A stretch of 64,000 nucleotides of DNA from Streptomyces iranensis (GCF_017874715.1 NZ_JAGGLR010000037.1:1-64000), one strand, 5' to 3'; positions 8,848-23,800 are shown, numbered from the stretch's first letter. Notes: generated by a model not told the origin, from the sequence alone. Made by a program: numbers and translations.

Positions 8848-11800
8848 GCGAGAACCAGCTTGTTGACGCGTTGCGGAAGTCGGTCAAGGAGAACGCGCGG
8901 CTCCGCAAGGCGAACGCCTCGTTGCTGGCGGCCATGGACGAGCCGTTGGCAATTGTGGGTATGGCGTGCCGCTTGCCGGGTGGGGTGTCGTCGCCGGAGG
9001 ATCTGTGGCGCTTGGTGGAGTCGGGTACGGATGCGATTTCCGGTTTCCCCACCGACCGTGGCTGGGACGTCGAGAACCTGTACGACCCTGATCCGGACGC
9101 GTCCGGGAAGTCGTACTGCGTGCAGGGTGGCTTCCTGGATGCCGCAGGCGGTTTCGACGCCTCGTTCTTCGGGATCAGTCCGCGTGAGGCGTTGGCGATG
9201 GACCCGCAGCAGCGGCTGGTCCTGGAAGCATCCTGGGAGGCGTTCGAGCGGGCCGGAATCGAGCCGGGTTCCCTCCGTGGTACTGATACCGGCGTTTTCA
9301 TGGGTGCGTACCCCGGTGGCTACGGCATCGGTGCCGATCTCGGCGGCTTCGGGACAACTGCCGGTGCGGTGAGCGTCCTGTCGGGTCGGGTGTCGTATTT
9401 CTTCGGCCTCGAGGGGCCGGCCGTCACGGTGGACACGGCGTGTTCGTCGTCGTTGGTGGCGTTGCATCAGGCGGGGTATGCCCTGCGGCAGGGGGAATGT
9501 TCCCTGGCGCTGGTCGGTGGTGTCTCTGTGATGGCCACGCCGCAAAGTTTCGTGGAGTTCTCGAGGCAGCGTGGCCTGGCCTCCGATGGTCGGTGCAAGG
9601 CGTTCGCCGACGCCGCGGATGGTACGGGGTGGGCTGAGGGTGTCGGTGTGCTGTTGGTGGAGCGTTTGTCGGATGCTCAGGCCAAGGGTCACCAGGTGTT
9701 GGCGGTGGTGCGGGGCTCGGCGGTGAACCAGGACGGTGCGTCGAACGGCCTGTCCGCGCCGAATGGTCCTTCGCAGCAGCGGGTGATCCAGGCCGCTCTC
9801 AGCAACGCGGGTCTGAGCACGGCTGAGGTGGATGTAGTCGAGGCGCACGGCACGGGCACGACGCTGGGCGACCCGATCGAGGCCCAGGCGCTGCTCGCGA
9901 CCTATGGCCAGGATCGTGAGCAGCCGCTGCTGCTGGGTTCGGTGAAGTCGAATCTGGGTCATACGCAGGCTGCTGCGGGTGTGTCGGGTGTCATCAAGAT
10001 GGTGATGGCGCTGCAGCACGGTCTGGTGCCGCGCACGCTGCATGTCGATGAGCCGTCGCGGCACGTGGACTGGACGGAGGGCGCGGTTGAGCTGGTGACG
10101 GAGAACCAGCCGTGGCCGGACACCGACCGGCCTCGCCGGGCAGGCGTGTCGTCCTTCGGGATCAGTGGCACCAACGCCCACGTCATCCTGGAGAGCGCAC
10201 CCCCCACCCAGGCTGTGGACGATGTGCGGCCTGTCGATGCGCCGGTGGTGGCATCGGAGTGGGTGCCGTTGGTGATTTCGGCCAGGACGCAGTCGGCTCT
10301 GGTTGAGTATGAGGGTCGGTTGCGTGCGTATTTGGCGGCGTCGCCCGGGGTGGATGTGCGGGGTGTGGGGTCGACGTTGGCGGTGACGCGGTCGGTGTTC
10401 GAGCACCGTGCCGTACTCCTTGGAGATGACACCGTCACCGGGACCGCCGGGTTGGATCCTCGGGTGGTGTTCGTCTTCCCGGGGCAGGGGTCGCAGCGTG
10501 CTGGTATGGGTGAGGAACTGGCCGCAGCGTTTCCGGTCTTCGCGCGGATCCATCAGCAGGTGTGGGATCTGCTGGATGTGCCCGATCTGGAGGTGAACGA
10601 GACCGGTTACGCCCAGCCCGCCCTGTTCGCTTTGCAGGTGGCCCTGTTCGGGCTGCTGGAGTCGTGGGGTGTGGGTCCGGATGCGGTGATCGGCCACTCT
10701 GTCGGCGAACTCGCCGCCGGATACGTGTCCGGGGTGTGGTCGCTGGAGGATGCCTGCACTTTGGTGTCGGCGCGGGCCCGTCTGATGCAGGCTCTGCCTG
10801 CGGGTGGGGTGATGGTTGCTGTCCCGGTCTCCGAGGAACAAGCAGAAGCGGTCCTGTGCGATGGTGTGGAGATCGCGGCGGTCAACGGGCCGTCGTCGGT
10901 GGTTCTCTCCGGTGATGAGGCCGCTGTGCTGCAGGTCGCGGCGGGGCTGGGGAAGTGGACGCGGTTGGCGACCAGTCACGCGTTCCACTCCGCTCGTATG
11001 GAGCCGATGCTGGAGGAGTTCCGGGCGGTCGCCGAACGCCTGACCTATCACACACCTCGGGTCACCATGGCTGCGGGCGAGCAGGTGACGGCTCCTGAGT
11101 ACTGGGTGCGTCAGGTCCGGGATATGGTCCGGTTCGGCGAGCAGGTCGCCTCGTACGAGGACGCGGTGTTCGTCGAGCTGGGTGCCGACCGGTCGCTGGC
11201 CCGCCTGATCGACGGCGTCGCGATGCTGCACGGCGACCATGAGGCACAGGCCGCGATCAGCGCCCTGGCCCACCTGTATGTCAGCGGGGTCGCCGTGGAC
11301 TGGTCTGCGGTGCTGGGCGATGTTCCGGCGCGGGTGCTGGATCTTCCGACGTATGCCTTCCAGCACCAGCACTACTGGCTTGAGGGTGTGGACCGGGCGG
11401 TTGCGGGTGGTCATCCGCTGCTGGGTTCGGCGGTGCGGCTGGCCGAGACCAGTGGGGTGCTGTTCACTGGCCGGGTTTCCCGGAGCGGTGATCTGTGGCT
11501 GCGGGACCAGACGGTTCTGCCCGCGGCGGTGTTCGCCGAGATGGCGCTGGCCGCGGCGGATGAGACCGGCTGCGGCCACGTCGAGGAACTCACCGTGGAA
11601 GCGTTGCCGCTGCTTCCCGAGGATGGCGCCGTCGAGGTGCAGACCTGGGTGAGCGAACCGGACGAGACCGGCCGCCGGCTCAGTATCCATGCCCGTTACA
11701 GCGACGGTGAGCCCTGGACACGCCTGGCCACCGCAACCCTGACCACCACCACCGGAACGGTGTCGGGCTGGCAGGCCGGTGGGGTGTGGCCGCCGGTCGG

Positions 11801-14800
11801 TGCGGTGCCGGTCGAGACCCGCGTACCGTCACTGCGCGGGATGTGGCGCCGCGGCAGCGAAGTGTTCGCCGAGGCCGCACTGGACGACATCCACGACGCC
11901 ACCAGGTTTTTGCTTCATCCCGGCCTGATGACTGCCGCCTTCACCGCCGTAGGCGAGGAGACCCCCGCGGTGTGGCAGGGCCTGACCCTGCACGCCCGCA
12001 ACCCCACCGAGCTGCGCGTCCGCCTCACCTCACACGACGACGGCACCCTGTCGGTAGAGGCCGTCGACAGCACAGGCCTCCCCATCCTGACCGCCCGCTC
12101 CCTCACCCTGGGCGCTGTGCCCGTCAACGAACCGGCCACCAGCACCGACGACCTGCTCACCCTGACCTGGACAGGAATCCCCACGCCTCAGCAGACCGGC
12201 GTGACGGTGGGTGCGTTTGAAGACCTGGCGGTGGACGGTGATGTGCCGGTACCCGATGTCGTGGTCTTCACCGCACTCCCCGACAGCAGCGAGAACCCGC
12301 CGAACCCGCTGGCACAGACTCGCATACTGACCGCCCAGGTTCTGCAAACAATCCAGGAGTGGCTTGGCGGGGAACGCTTCACCGACAGCACGCTGGTCGT
12401 GCGTACCGGGACCGGTTTGGCCTCCGCCGCCGTGTCGGGGTTGATGCGGTCGGCCCAGTCCGAACACCCCGGCCGGTTCATCCTGGTCGAAAGCGACGAC
12501 GACACCCTCACCCCGGACCAGCTGGCGGCGACTGTCGGATTGGACGAGCCGCGGCTGCGGATCAGCGACGGTCGGTACGAAGTACCACGGCTGACCCGCA
12601 CGCATGCCGATGAGCCTGAGCCTGAAAGGGCGTGGGATCCGGATGGCACGGTCCTGGTCACGGGCGGTTCCGGCGTCCTGGCGGGGATCGTCGCCCGGCA
12701 CCTGGTGACCGAACGCGGCGTGCGTCATCTCCTGCTGGTGTCTCGCGGCACTCCGGACGAGGCACTGATCAGCGGGCTCGGCGAACTGGGCGCCCAGGTG
12801 GCCACGGTGGCCTGTGACGTGTCCGACCGTGCCGGGCTGGCCCAGGTGCTGGCGGGTGTGTCACCGGAGCATCCCCTGACGGCCGTGATTCACACCGCGG
12901 GTGTGGTGGATGACGGTGTCATCGAGTCGTTGACCGCGCAGCGGCTGGACACGGTGTTGCGGCCCAAGGCGGATGGTGCGTGGAACCTGCACGAGCTCAC
13001 CCGGGATGCCGACCTGGCCGCGTTCGTCATGTATTCCTCGGCTGCCGGTGTCATGGGCGGTGCGGGGCAAGGCAACTACGCGGCGGCAAACGCGTTCCTG
13101 GACGCGCTCGCCGAACAACGTCGTGCCGAGGGCCTGCCCGCACTCGCGCTGGCCTGGGGCCTCTGGGAGGACACCAGCGGCCTGACCGCCAAACTGACCG
13201 GCACCGACCATGACCGGATCCGGCGCAGCGGCCTGCGGGCCATCACCGCCGAGCACGGGATGCGGCTGTTCGACACCGCGTCGCATCGTGGTGAGCCGGT
13301 TCTGGTGGCCGCGCCGATGGGTCCGGTGCGGGAGGCCGAAGTCCCGGCGCTACTGCGTTCGTTGCATCGTCCGATCGTCCGGCGGGCTGCTTCCGCCGGT
13401 GGAGTGCAGTGGCTGGCCGCTCTGGCACCGGAGGAACGGGCGAAAGCACTGTTGAAGGTGGTGTGTGACACCGCTGCGACAGTTCTGGGGCACGCCGATG
13501 CCCGTACCATTCCGGTGACCGGAGCGTTCAGGGATCTGGGTATCGATTCGCTGACCGCGGTGGAACTACGGAACGGTCTGGCGAAGGCGACGGGGCTGCG
13601 GTTGCCCGCCACGTTGGTGTTCGACTATCCGACCCCGGCCATCCTGGCTGCCCGGCTGGGGGAGTTGTTCACCGGCGAGAATCCTGTATTGGTACGCACC
13701 GCCTCGGTGGTGGGGCAGGATGAGCCGTTGGCGATTGTGGGTATGGCGTGCCGTCTGCCGGGTGGGGTGTCGTCGCCGGAGGATCTGTGGCGCTTGGTGG
13801 AGTCGGGTACGGATGCGATTTCCGGTTTCCCCACTGACCGTGGCTGGGACGCGGAAAGTCTGTTCGATCCGGACCCGGATGCGCCGGGGAAGTCGTACTG
13901 CGTAGAGGGCGGCTTCCTCGACAGCGCAGCCGGCTTCGACGCCGGATTCTTCGGTATCAGCCCACGCGAAGCACTGGCGATGGACCCGCAGCAGCGGCTG
14001 ATCATGGAGGTGTCCTGGGAGGCGTTCGAGCGGGCCGGGATCGAGCCCGGTTCCGTACGCGGCAGCGACACCGGTGTCTTCATGGGCGCCTACGCCGGTG
14101 GCTACGGTGCCGGTGCTGACCTCGGCGGCTTCGCAGCCACCGCCAGCGCGACCAGTGTCCTCTCCGGCCGGGTGTCGTACTTCTTCGGCCTCGAAGGCCC
14201 CGCCATCACCGTCGACACGGCCTGCTCGTCATCGCTGGTGGCGTTGCATCAGGCCGGGTATGCCCTGCGGCAGGGTGAGTGCTCGCTGGCCCTGGTCGGC
14301 GGCGTCACCGTGATGGCCACGCCGCAAAGCTTCGTGGAGTTCTCCCGCCAGCGCGGCCTGGCCTCCGACGGCCGCTGCAAAGCCTTCGCCGACACCGCGG
14401 ACGGTACAGGATGGGCTGAAGGCGTCGGCGTGCTGCTGGTAGAGCGGCTCTCCGACGCCCAGGCCAACGGCCACCAGGTGTTGGCGGTGGTCCGTAGCTC
14501 GGCGGTCAACCAGGACGGTGCGTCCAACGGTCTGTCTGCGCCGAACGGCCCCTCCCAGCAGGGGGTGATCCGGCAAGCGTTGGCCAACGCGGGTCTGACC
14601 ACGGCTGAGGTGGATGTGGTCGAGGCGCATGGCACGGGTACGACGTTGGGCGACCCGATCGAGGCCCAGGCACTCATCGCCACTTACGGCCAGGACCGTG
14701 AGCGGCCGCTGCTGCTGGGATCGCTGAAGTCGAACATCGGCCATACACAAGCTGCCTCGGGTGTGTCGGGCGTCATCAAGATGGTGATGGCCCTGCAGCA

Positions 14801-17800
14801 CAACACGGTTCCCCGCACCCTGCACGTGGATGAGCCGTCGACGCATGTGGACTGGTCGGCGGGCGCGGTGCAGCTGCTGACGGAAAACCAGCCCTGGCCC
14901 GGCACCGACCGGCCCCATCGGGCAGGCGTGTCGTCCTTCGGCGTCAGCGGTACGAACGCTCACGTCATCCTGGAGAGCGCACCCGCCGCCCAGCCTGCGG
15001 AGGAGGCGCAGCCTGCTGTGCCGCCGGTGGTGGCCTCGGATGTGCTGCCGCTGGTGATATCGGCCAAGACCCACTCCGCCCTGACCGAACACGAAGACCG
15101 GCTGCGCGCCTACCTGGCGGCGTCGCCTGGGGTGGATATCCCTGCCGTGGCATCGACATTGGCGGTGACGCGGTCGGTGTTCGAGCACCGTGCCGTACTC
15201 CTTGGAGACGACACCACCATCGGCACCGCTATGTCTGATCCCCGGGTGGTGTTCGTTTTCCCGGGTCAGGGGTGGCAGTGGCTGGGGATGGGCAGTGCGC
15301 TGCGGGATTCCTCGGTGGTCTTCGCCGAGCGGATGGCCGAGTGTGCGGCGGCGTTGAGCGAGTTCGTGGACTGGGATCTGTTCACGGTTCTGGATGATCC
15401 GGCGGTGGTGGACCGGGTTGATGTGGTCCAGCCTGTTTCCTGGGCGGTGATGGTTTCTCTGGCTGCGGTGTGGCAGGCGGCCGGTGTGCAGCCGGATGCG
15501 GTGATCGGCCACTCCCAGGGTGAGATCGCCGCGGCGTGTGTGGCGGGTGCGGTGTCGTTGCGTGACGCCGCCCGGATCGTGACGCTGCGCAGCCAGGCGA
15601 TCGCCCGGGGGCTGGCAGGCCGGGGCGCGATGGCATCCCTCGCGTTGCCCGCACAGGAGATCGAGCTGGTCGACGGGGCCTGGATCGCCGCCCACAACGG
15701 CCCCGCCTCCACCGTGATCGCGGGCACCCCGGAGGCGGTCGACCGTGTCCTCACCGTTCATGAGGCACAAGGGGTGCGGGTCCGGCGGATCACCGTCGAC
15801 TATGCCTCGCACACTCCACACGTCGAGCTGATCCGTGACGAACTGCTCGACATCACTGCCGGTGTCGGTTCGCAGGCTCCGGTGGTGCCGTGGCTGTCGA
15901 CCGTGGACGGCACCTGGGTCATAGGCCCGCTCGATGCGGAGTACTGGTACCGGAACCTGCGTGAACCGGTCGGGTTCGACCCCGCCATCAGCCAGTTGCA
16001 GGCCCAGGGCGACACCGTGTTCATCGAGGTCAGCGCCAGCCCGGTGTTGATACAGGCCATGGACGACGATGTCGTCTCTGTCGCCACGCTGCGCCGTGAC
16101 GACGGGGACGCCGCCCGGATGCTCACCTCCATGGCACAGGCCTATACCCACGGCGTCACCATCGACTGGCCCACCATCCTCGGCACCACCACAGCCCGCG
16201 TACTGGACCTTCCGACCTACGCTTTCCAGCACCAGCGTTACTGGGTTGAGGGCGTGGATCGCTCGGCTGTGGGTGGTCATCCGCTGCTGGGTGTGGCGGT
16301 GGAGTTGCCGGACTCCGATGGTGTGCTGTTGACCGGGCGGGTATCACTGGCCACCCATACATGGCTGGCTGACCATGCGGTGCGAGGCAGTGTGCTGCTG
16401 CCTGGTACCGGGTTTGTTGAGCTGGTCGTCCGCGCCGCCGGCGAGGTCGAGTGCGACATCGTCGACGAGCTGGTGATCGAAACCCCGCTCCTGCTGCCGC
16501 AGACCGGCGGTGTGCAACTGTCCGTATCGGTCGGCGAGGCCGATGAGTCCGGACACCGCGCGGTGACCGTCTTTTCTCGGGCGGATAGCGCCGATACCTG
16601 GACTCGCCACGTTTCGGCCACGATCAGCACGTCTGATGCACCCCTCTCGCTGCCGGAGTTTGCTTCGTGGCCACCAGCTCAGGCGCAGCCGGTGAACGTG
16701 GCCGAGTTCTACGACCGGCTGGCTGTGGCAGGTACCGAGTACGGTCCCGCGTTCCAAGGCCTGCAAGCTGCGTGGCGTGATGGGGACACTGTCTTCGCCG
16801 AGGTTGCTCTGGCTGAGGAGCAGGCGCAGGAGGCGGCGCGGTTCGTGGTGCATCCTGCGTTGTTGGACGCCGCCATGCACGCCAGCATCCTGGGTACACC
16901 CGATACCGGCCAGCAGAGCGTGCGGATGCCGTTCTCCTGGAGCCACGTCCAAATCCGAGCGACCGGCACCGCCATGCTGCGCGTCGCGGCAACACCGACA
17001 ACAGACGGCTGGAGTGTGCGGGTCGCCGATGACACCGGTCGGCCCGTAGCCGCCATCGGCTCCCTCGTCACCCGGCCGGTGACGGCCGACGCGCTCGGCT
17101 CCGCAGCCGATGACCTGCTCACGCTGGTATGGACGGAGATCCCGACTCCTCAGCAGAGCAGCCTGAGCGTTGGCAGGTACGAAGACCTGGCGGACGGTGA
17201 CGTTCCGGTCCCCGACGTGGCGGTCTACACCGCACGCCCCGACACCGACGCCAGCCCTGATCCGCTGGTACAGACTCGTACGCTGACCGCTCAAGTCCTC
17301 CAGACGGCCCAGGCGTGGCTTGGCGGGGAGCGCTTCACCGACAGCACACTGGTCGTGCGGACCGGTACCGGTTTGGCCGCCGCCGCGGTGTCAGGGCTGA
17401 TGCGTTCAGCCCAGTCGGAACACCCCGGCCGCTTCGTCCTGGTGGAAAGCGACGACGACAGCCTCACCCCGGACCAGCTGGCCGGCACCGTCGGCTTGGA
17501 CGAGCCACGGCTGCGCGTCAGCGATGGCCGGTTCGAAGTGCCACGACTGGCCCGTGTGAACGTTGCTGAGCCCGAATCTGAAAAGGTGTGGGATCCGGAT
17601 GGCACGGTCCTGATCACAGGCGGTTCCGGCGTCCTGGCAGGCGGCCTCGCCCGCCACCTGGTGACCGAACGTGGTACACGTCATCTCCTGCTGCTGTGCC
17701 GCACCACTCCCGACGAGGGATTGCTCAACGAGCTCAATGAACTCGGCGAGCTGGGCGCCCGGGTCGACACAGCAATCTGTGACGTATCGGACCGTGCCCG

Positions 17801-20800
17801 GCTGGCTCAGGTACTGGCCGGTGTATCCCCGGAACACCCTCTGACCGCGGTGATCCACACCGTCGGCGCACTCGACGACGGCGTCGTGGAGTCTTTGACC
17901 GCGCAGCGGCTGGACACGGTGCTGCGGCCCAAGGCCGACGGCGCCTGGCACCTGCATGAACTCACCCGTGATGCCGACCTGGCCGCGTTCGTCATGTACT
18001 CCTCGGCCGCCGGTGTCATGGGTAATCCGGGACAGGGCAGCTTCGCGGCGGCCAACGCGTTTGTGGACGCGTTGGCCGAGCAGCGTCGTGCCGAGGGCCT
18101 GCCCGCGTTGGCGCTGGCCTGGGGTTCGTCAGAAGAGACCAGTGGCCTGATCGGTCTGCGGACTATCTCTGCCGAGCATGGGATGCGCCTGTTCGACAGC
18201 GCATCGCATCGTGGCGAGTCGCTTCTGGTGGCCGCGTCGACGGATTCGGTACGGGCTGCAGAGGTTCCTGCGTTGCTGCGTTCTTTGCATCGCCCGGTTG
18301 CCCGGCGGGTCGCTTCCGCCGACGGCGGGGTGCAGTGGCTGGTCGGCTTGGCGCCCGAGGAGCGGGCGAAGGCGCTGCTGAAGCTGGTGTGTGACAGCGC
18401 CGCGACGGTTCTGGGGCATGCTGACGCTCGCACGATTCCGGCGACTGGTGCGTTCAGGGATCTGGGCGTGGATTCGCTGACCGCGGTGGAGTTGCGGAAC
18501 AGCTTGGCGAAGGCGACGGGGTTGCGGTTGCCCGCCACGTTGGTGTTCGACTATCCGACCCCGACGGCCTTGGCCGTCCGGCTGGGGGAGTTGTTCGTCG
18601 GGGAGACTCCTGTTCCGGTACGTCCGTCGGTGTCGGTGGTGGGGCAGGATGAGCCGTTGGCGATTGTGGGTATGGCGTGTCGCCTGCCGGGTGGGGTGTC
18701 GTCGCCGGAGGATCTGTGGCGCTTGGTGGAGTCGGGTACGGATGCGATCTCCGGATTCCCCACCGACCGTGGCTGGGACGTCGAGGGCGTGTTCGATCCG
18801 GATCCGGAGGCGGCTGGGAAGTCGTACTCCGTAGAGGGTGGCTTCCTGAATGCCGCGGCTGGCTTTGATGCCTCGTTCTTCGGGATCAGTCCGCGTGAGG
18901 CGTTGGCGATGGATCCGCAGCAGCGGCAGCTGTTGGAGGTGTCCTGGGAGGCGTTCGAACGGGCCGGGATCGAGCCCGGTTCCGTACGCGGTAGCGACAC
19001 CGGCGTCTTCATTGGTGCATTCCCCGTTGGCTACGGCGCCGGTGCTGCCCGCGAGGGTTACGGTGCGACCGCGGCTCCCAACGTGTTGTCCGGACGGCTG
19101 TCGTACTTCTTCGGGCTTGAGGGTCCGGCGATCACGATGGATACGGCGTGCTCCTCGTCCCTGGTTGCTTTGCATCTGGCGGCGCAGGCGTTGCGTAATG
19201 GTGAGTGTTCGCTGGCGTTGGCCGGTGGTGTGACGGTGATGGCCACGCCGGAGGTTTTCACCGAGTTCGCCCGGCAGCGTGGCCTGGCCTCCGATGGCCG
19301 GTGCAAGGCGTTCGCGGACAGTGCGGACGGTGCCGGATTCTCCGAGGGCGCGGGTCTGCTGCTGGTAGAGCGGCTCTCCGACGCCCGCCGCAACGGCCAC
19401 CAGGTGCTCGCAGTCGTTCGGGGCTCGGCAGTAAACCAAGACGGCGCGTCCAATGGCTTTACGGCGCCGAATGGACCCTCCCAGCAGCGGGTGATCCGGC
19501 AGGCGCTGGCCAACGCGGGTCTGACCACGGCCGAGGTGGATGTGGTCGAGGCGCATGGCACGGGTACGACATTGGGTGACCCCATCGAGGCCCAGGCGGT
19601 GCTCGCCACTTACGGCCAGGACCGTGAGCGGCCGCTGCTGCTGGGTACATTGAAGTCGAACATCGGTCATACGCAGGCCGCTGCGGGTGTGTCGGGTGTC
19701 ATCAAGATGGTGATGGCGCTGCAGCACGGTCTGGTGCCGCGCACGTTGCATGTGGATGAGCCGTCGCGGCACGTGGACTGGACGGAGGGCGCGGTTGAGC
19801 TGGTGACGGAAAGCCAGCCGTGGCCGGAGACCGGCCGGCCGCGTCGGGCGGGTGTGTCGGCTTTCGGGGTCAGTGGTACGAACGCGCATGTCGTCCTTGA
19901 GAGCGCACCCGCCCAGTCCGTAAACAACGCGCAGCCCGTAGAGACACCGGTTGTGGCCTCGGAGCTGGTGCCGCTGGTGATATCAGCCAAGACGCTCCCG
20001 GCCCTGACCGAACACGAGGACCGGCTGCGCGGCTACCTGGCCGCATCGCCCGAGGCAGACATGAGCGCTGTCGCTTCGACGCTGGCGCTGACGCGGTCCG
20101 TTTTCGAGCACCGTGCCGTACTCCTCGGCGACGACACCGTTACCGGCACCGTTTCCGGCAGCGCAGTGTCCGACCCCCGGGTGGCGTTCGTCTTTCCCGG
20201 GCAGGGGTGGCAGTGGCTGGGGATGGGTAGTGCGCTGCGGGGTTCGTCGGTGGTGTTCGCCGAGCGGATGGCCGAGTGTGCGGCGGCGTTGAGTGAGTTC
20301 GTGGACTGGGATCTGTTCACGGTTCTGGATGATCCGGCGGTGGTGGACCGGGTTGATGTGGTCCAGCCTGCTTCCTGGGCGGTGATGGTTTCCCTGGCTG
20401 CGGTGTGGCAGGCGGCCGGTGTGCGGCCGGACGCGGTGATTGGTCATTCGCAGGGTGAGATCGCCGCAGCCTGTGTGGCGGGTGCGGTGTCGTTGCGGGA
20501 TGCGGCGCGGATTGTGGCGTTGCGCAGTCAGGTGATCGCGCGGGGTCTGGCGGGCCGGGGTGCGATGGCATCGGTGGCGTTGCCCGCGCAGGATGTCGAG
20601 CTGGTCGACGGGGCGTGGATCGCGGCCCGTAATGGTCCGGCGTCCACGGTGATTGCGGGTGCGCCGGAGGCGGTGGACCGTGTGCTGGCGGTTCATGAGG
20701 GACAAGGGGCGCGGGTCCGGCGGATCACTGTTGACTATGCCTCGCACACCCCGCATGTCGAGCTGATCCGTGACGAACTGCTCGACATCACTGCAGGTGT

Positions 20801-23800
20801 CGGTTCGCAGGCTCCGGTGGTGCCGTGGCTGTCGACAGTCGATGGCACGTGGGTCGAAGGCCCGCTCGACGCGGAGTACTGGTATCGGAACTTGCGTGAG
20901 CAGGTGGGCTTCGACCTCGCCGTCGGCCAGTTGCGTGGCGAGGGCGACACCGTGTTTGTGGAAGTCAGTGCGAGTCCGGTGTTGTTGCAGGCGATGGACG
21001 ACGATGCGGTTACGGTTGCCACGCTGCGTCGTGACGACGGGGACGCCGCTCGGATGCTAACCGCTCTGGCACAGGCGTTTGTCGAGGGCGTGACCGTTGA
21101 CTGGCCCGCAATCCTGGGCACCGCCACGACACGGGTACTGGACCTTCCGACGTACGCGTTCCAGCACCAGCGCTTCTGGGCCGAGGGTGTGGACCGGTCG
21201 GATGCGGGTGGTCATCCGTTGCTGGGTGTGGCGGTGGAGTTGCCTGAGTCCGATGGTGTGCTGTTGACCGGGCGGGTATCACTGGCCACGCATGCCTGGC
21301 TGGCTGATCACGCGGTCCGGGGCAGTGTGCTGCTTCCCGGTACCGGGTTTGTGGAGTTGGTTGTCCGCGCCGCCGATGAGGTGGGGTGTGACGTCGTCGA
21401 TGAGCTGGTGATCGAAACGCCGCTTCTGCTGCCATCGTCCGGTAGTGTGCAATTGTCCGTCTCGGTCGGCGAGCCTGACGAATCCGGGCGCCGCGGAGTG
21501 AGGGTCTTTTCCCGGGCGGATGGCGCGGATACCTGGACTCGCCACGTTTCGGCCACGATCGGCGTCTCTGAGGCTGCCCTCTCGCTACCAGAGTTTGCTG
21601 CCTGGCCTCCCGCACAGGCAGAGCCGGTGGACTTGGGTGATTTCTACGACCAGCTGACTGGGGCCGGTTACGAGTACGGTCCCGCCTTCCAGGGGCTGCA
21701 GGCCGCGTGGCGCGACGGAAACACCGTCTACGCCGAGGTTGTCCTGGCCGAGGAGCAGGCGCAGGAGGCGGCACAGTTTGCGGTGCATCCGGCGCTGTTG
21801 GACGCTGCCTTGCACGCCGGGATTCTGAACACACTCGACACCGCCGAGCAGGGTGTGCGGCTGCCGTTCTCCTGGAACGGTGTCCAGGTCCAGGTCCAGG
21901 CCACTGGCATGGCCACGCTACGCGTTGCGATAACACCAGCGGCAGACGGCTGGAGTGTGCGGGTCGCCGACGACAGCGGCCGACCGGTGGTTACCGTCGA
22001 CTCGCTCGTAACGCGGCCGGTGACGGCCGACGCCCTCGGCTCCGCTGCTGACGACCTGCTCACGGTGATCTGGACGGAGATCCCCACCCCCCGGCAGACC
22101 GACCTGAGCGTCGCCCGGTTCGAAGACCTGGCAGACGGTGATGTGCCGGTGCCCGAGGTGGTGGTCTTCACCGCACTCCCCGACAGCAGCGAGAGCCCGC
22201 TGGACCCGCTGGCGCAGACCCGCATGCTGACCGCCCATGTCCTCCAGGCAGTCCAGGAGTGGCTGGCCGGGGAACGTTTCACCGACAGCACCCTTGTCGT
22301 GCGGATCGGTACCGGTCTGGCCGCCGCCGCGGTGTCGGGTCTGATGCGGTCTGCCCAGTCGGAACACCCCGGCCGGTTCGTCCTGGTCGAAAGCGACGAC
22401 AGCCTCACCCTCCAGCAACTGGCCGCGAGTGTCGGATTGGACGAGCCGCGGCTGCGGGTCAGCGACGGCCGGCTCGAGGTACCGCGGCTGGCCCGGACGA
22501 ATACGCCGGATAGCAGCCCGCTGACGATCCCCGACAGTCGTGGATGGCTGCTGGAGCAGTCCCGCAGCGGAACCCTGCAAGACCTCGCCCTGGTACCCGC
22601 CGACACCGCCGAACGGCTCCTGCAACCCGGCGAAGTACGGGTGGACGTACGCGCCGCAGGCCTGAACTTCCGCGATGTTCTTATCGCGCTCGGCACTTAC
22701 CCAGGTGAGGCTGTGATCGGGGCTGAGGCCGCGGGCGTGGTGCTCGAGGTCGGCTCGGAGGTCCAGGATCTGGCTCCGGGAGATCGAGTGTTCGGTCTTG
22801 TGGGCGGCGGGTTCGGGGCGGTCGCGATCGCTGATTGCCGGATGCTGGGTGTGATGCCCGATGGTTGGTCCTTCACTACAGCGGCATCCGTTCCGGTTGT
22901 GTTCGCCACCGCGTATTACGGGTTGGTGGATCTGGCCGGGCTGAGTGCGGGTGAGTCCGTGCTGATCCACGCCGCAGCCGGTGGAGTGGGCATGGCAGCG
23001 ACCCAGATCGCCCGCCACCTCGACGCGCAGATCTACGCGACCGCCAGCACCGGTAAGCAGCACGTCCTGCGTGAGGCGGGTCTGGAGGATGCCCGGATCG
23101 GGGACTCGCGTACCACTGGCTTCCGGGAAGTGGTCCTGGACACCACTGACGGCCGGGGTGTCGATGTCGTCCTGAACTCCCTCAGCGGCGACTTCGTCGA
23201 TGCTTCGCTTGATCTGCTGCCTCGTGGTGGCCGGTTCGTGGAGATGGGCAAGACCGACATCCGTGACCCGCACCAGGTCACCGCCGAGCGGCCGGGTACC
23301 AGCTACCAGGCGTTCGACCTGATGGATGCCGGTCCGGACCGGCTGCGGGAGATCATCGCCGAGTTGCTCACCCTGTTCGCCCAGGGTGTACTGCTGCCCC
23401 TGCCGGTGCAGGCCTGGGACATCCGTCAGGCCCGTGATGCGTTCAGCTGGATGAGCCGCGCCCGCCACATCGGCAAGATCGTCCTCACCGTCCCTCAGCA
23501 ACTCGACGCCAACGGCACGGTTCTGGTGACCGGTGGTTCAGGTGTCCTGGCGGGGATCGCGGCCCGGCATCTGGTGGCCGAGCAGGGTGTGCGTCATCTG
23601 CTACTGCTGTCCCGTAGCGCTCCGGACGATGCGCTGATCAACGAGCTCGGTGAGCTGGGCGCCCGGGTCGACACGGCGATCTGCGACGTGTCGGATCGTG
23701 CCGGGCTGGCACAGATACTCGCCGGTGTATCACCAGAGCATCCACTGACTGCGGTGATTCACACCGCGGGCGTGCTCGACGACGGTGTGGTGGAGTCCCT

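Noticed and set aside
8637..11690. Very long open frame on the minus strand across rapA/rapB (about 1,000 codons); a similar one at 30177-33338
   Set aside because: High-GC codon bias opens the antisense frames. The translations are Arg/His/Gln-rich with no domain, and they mirror strongly conserved PKS modules.
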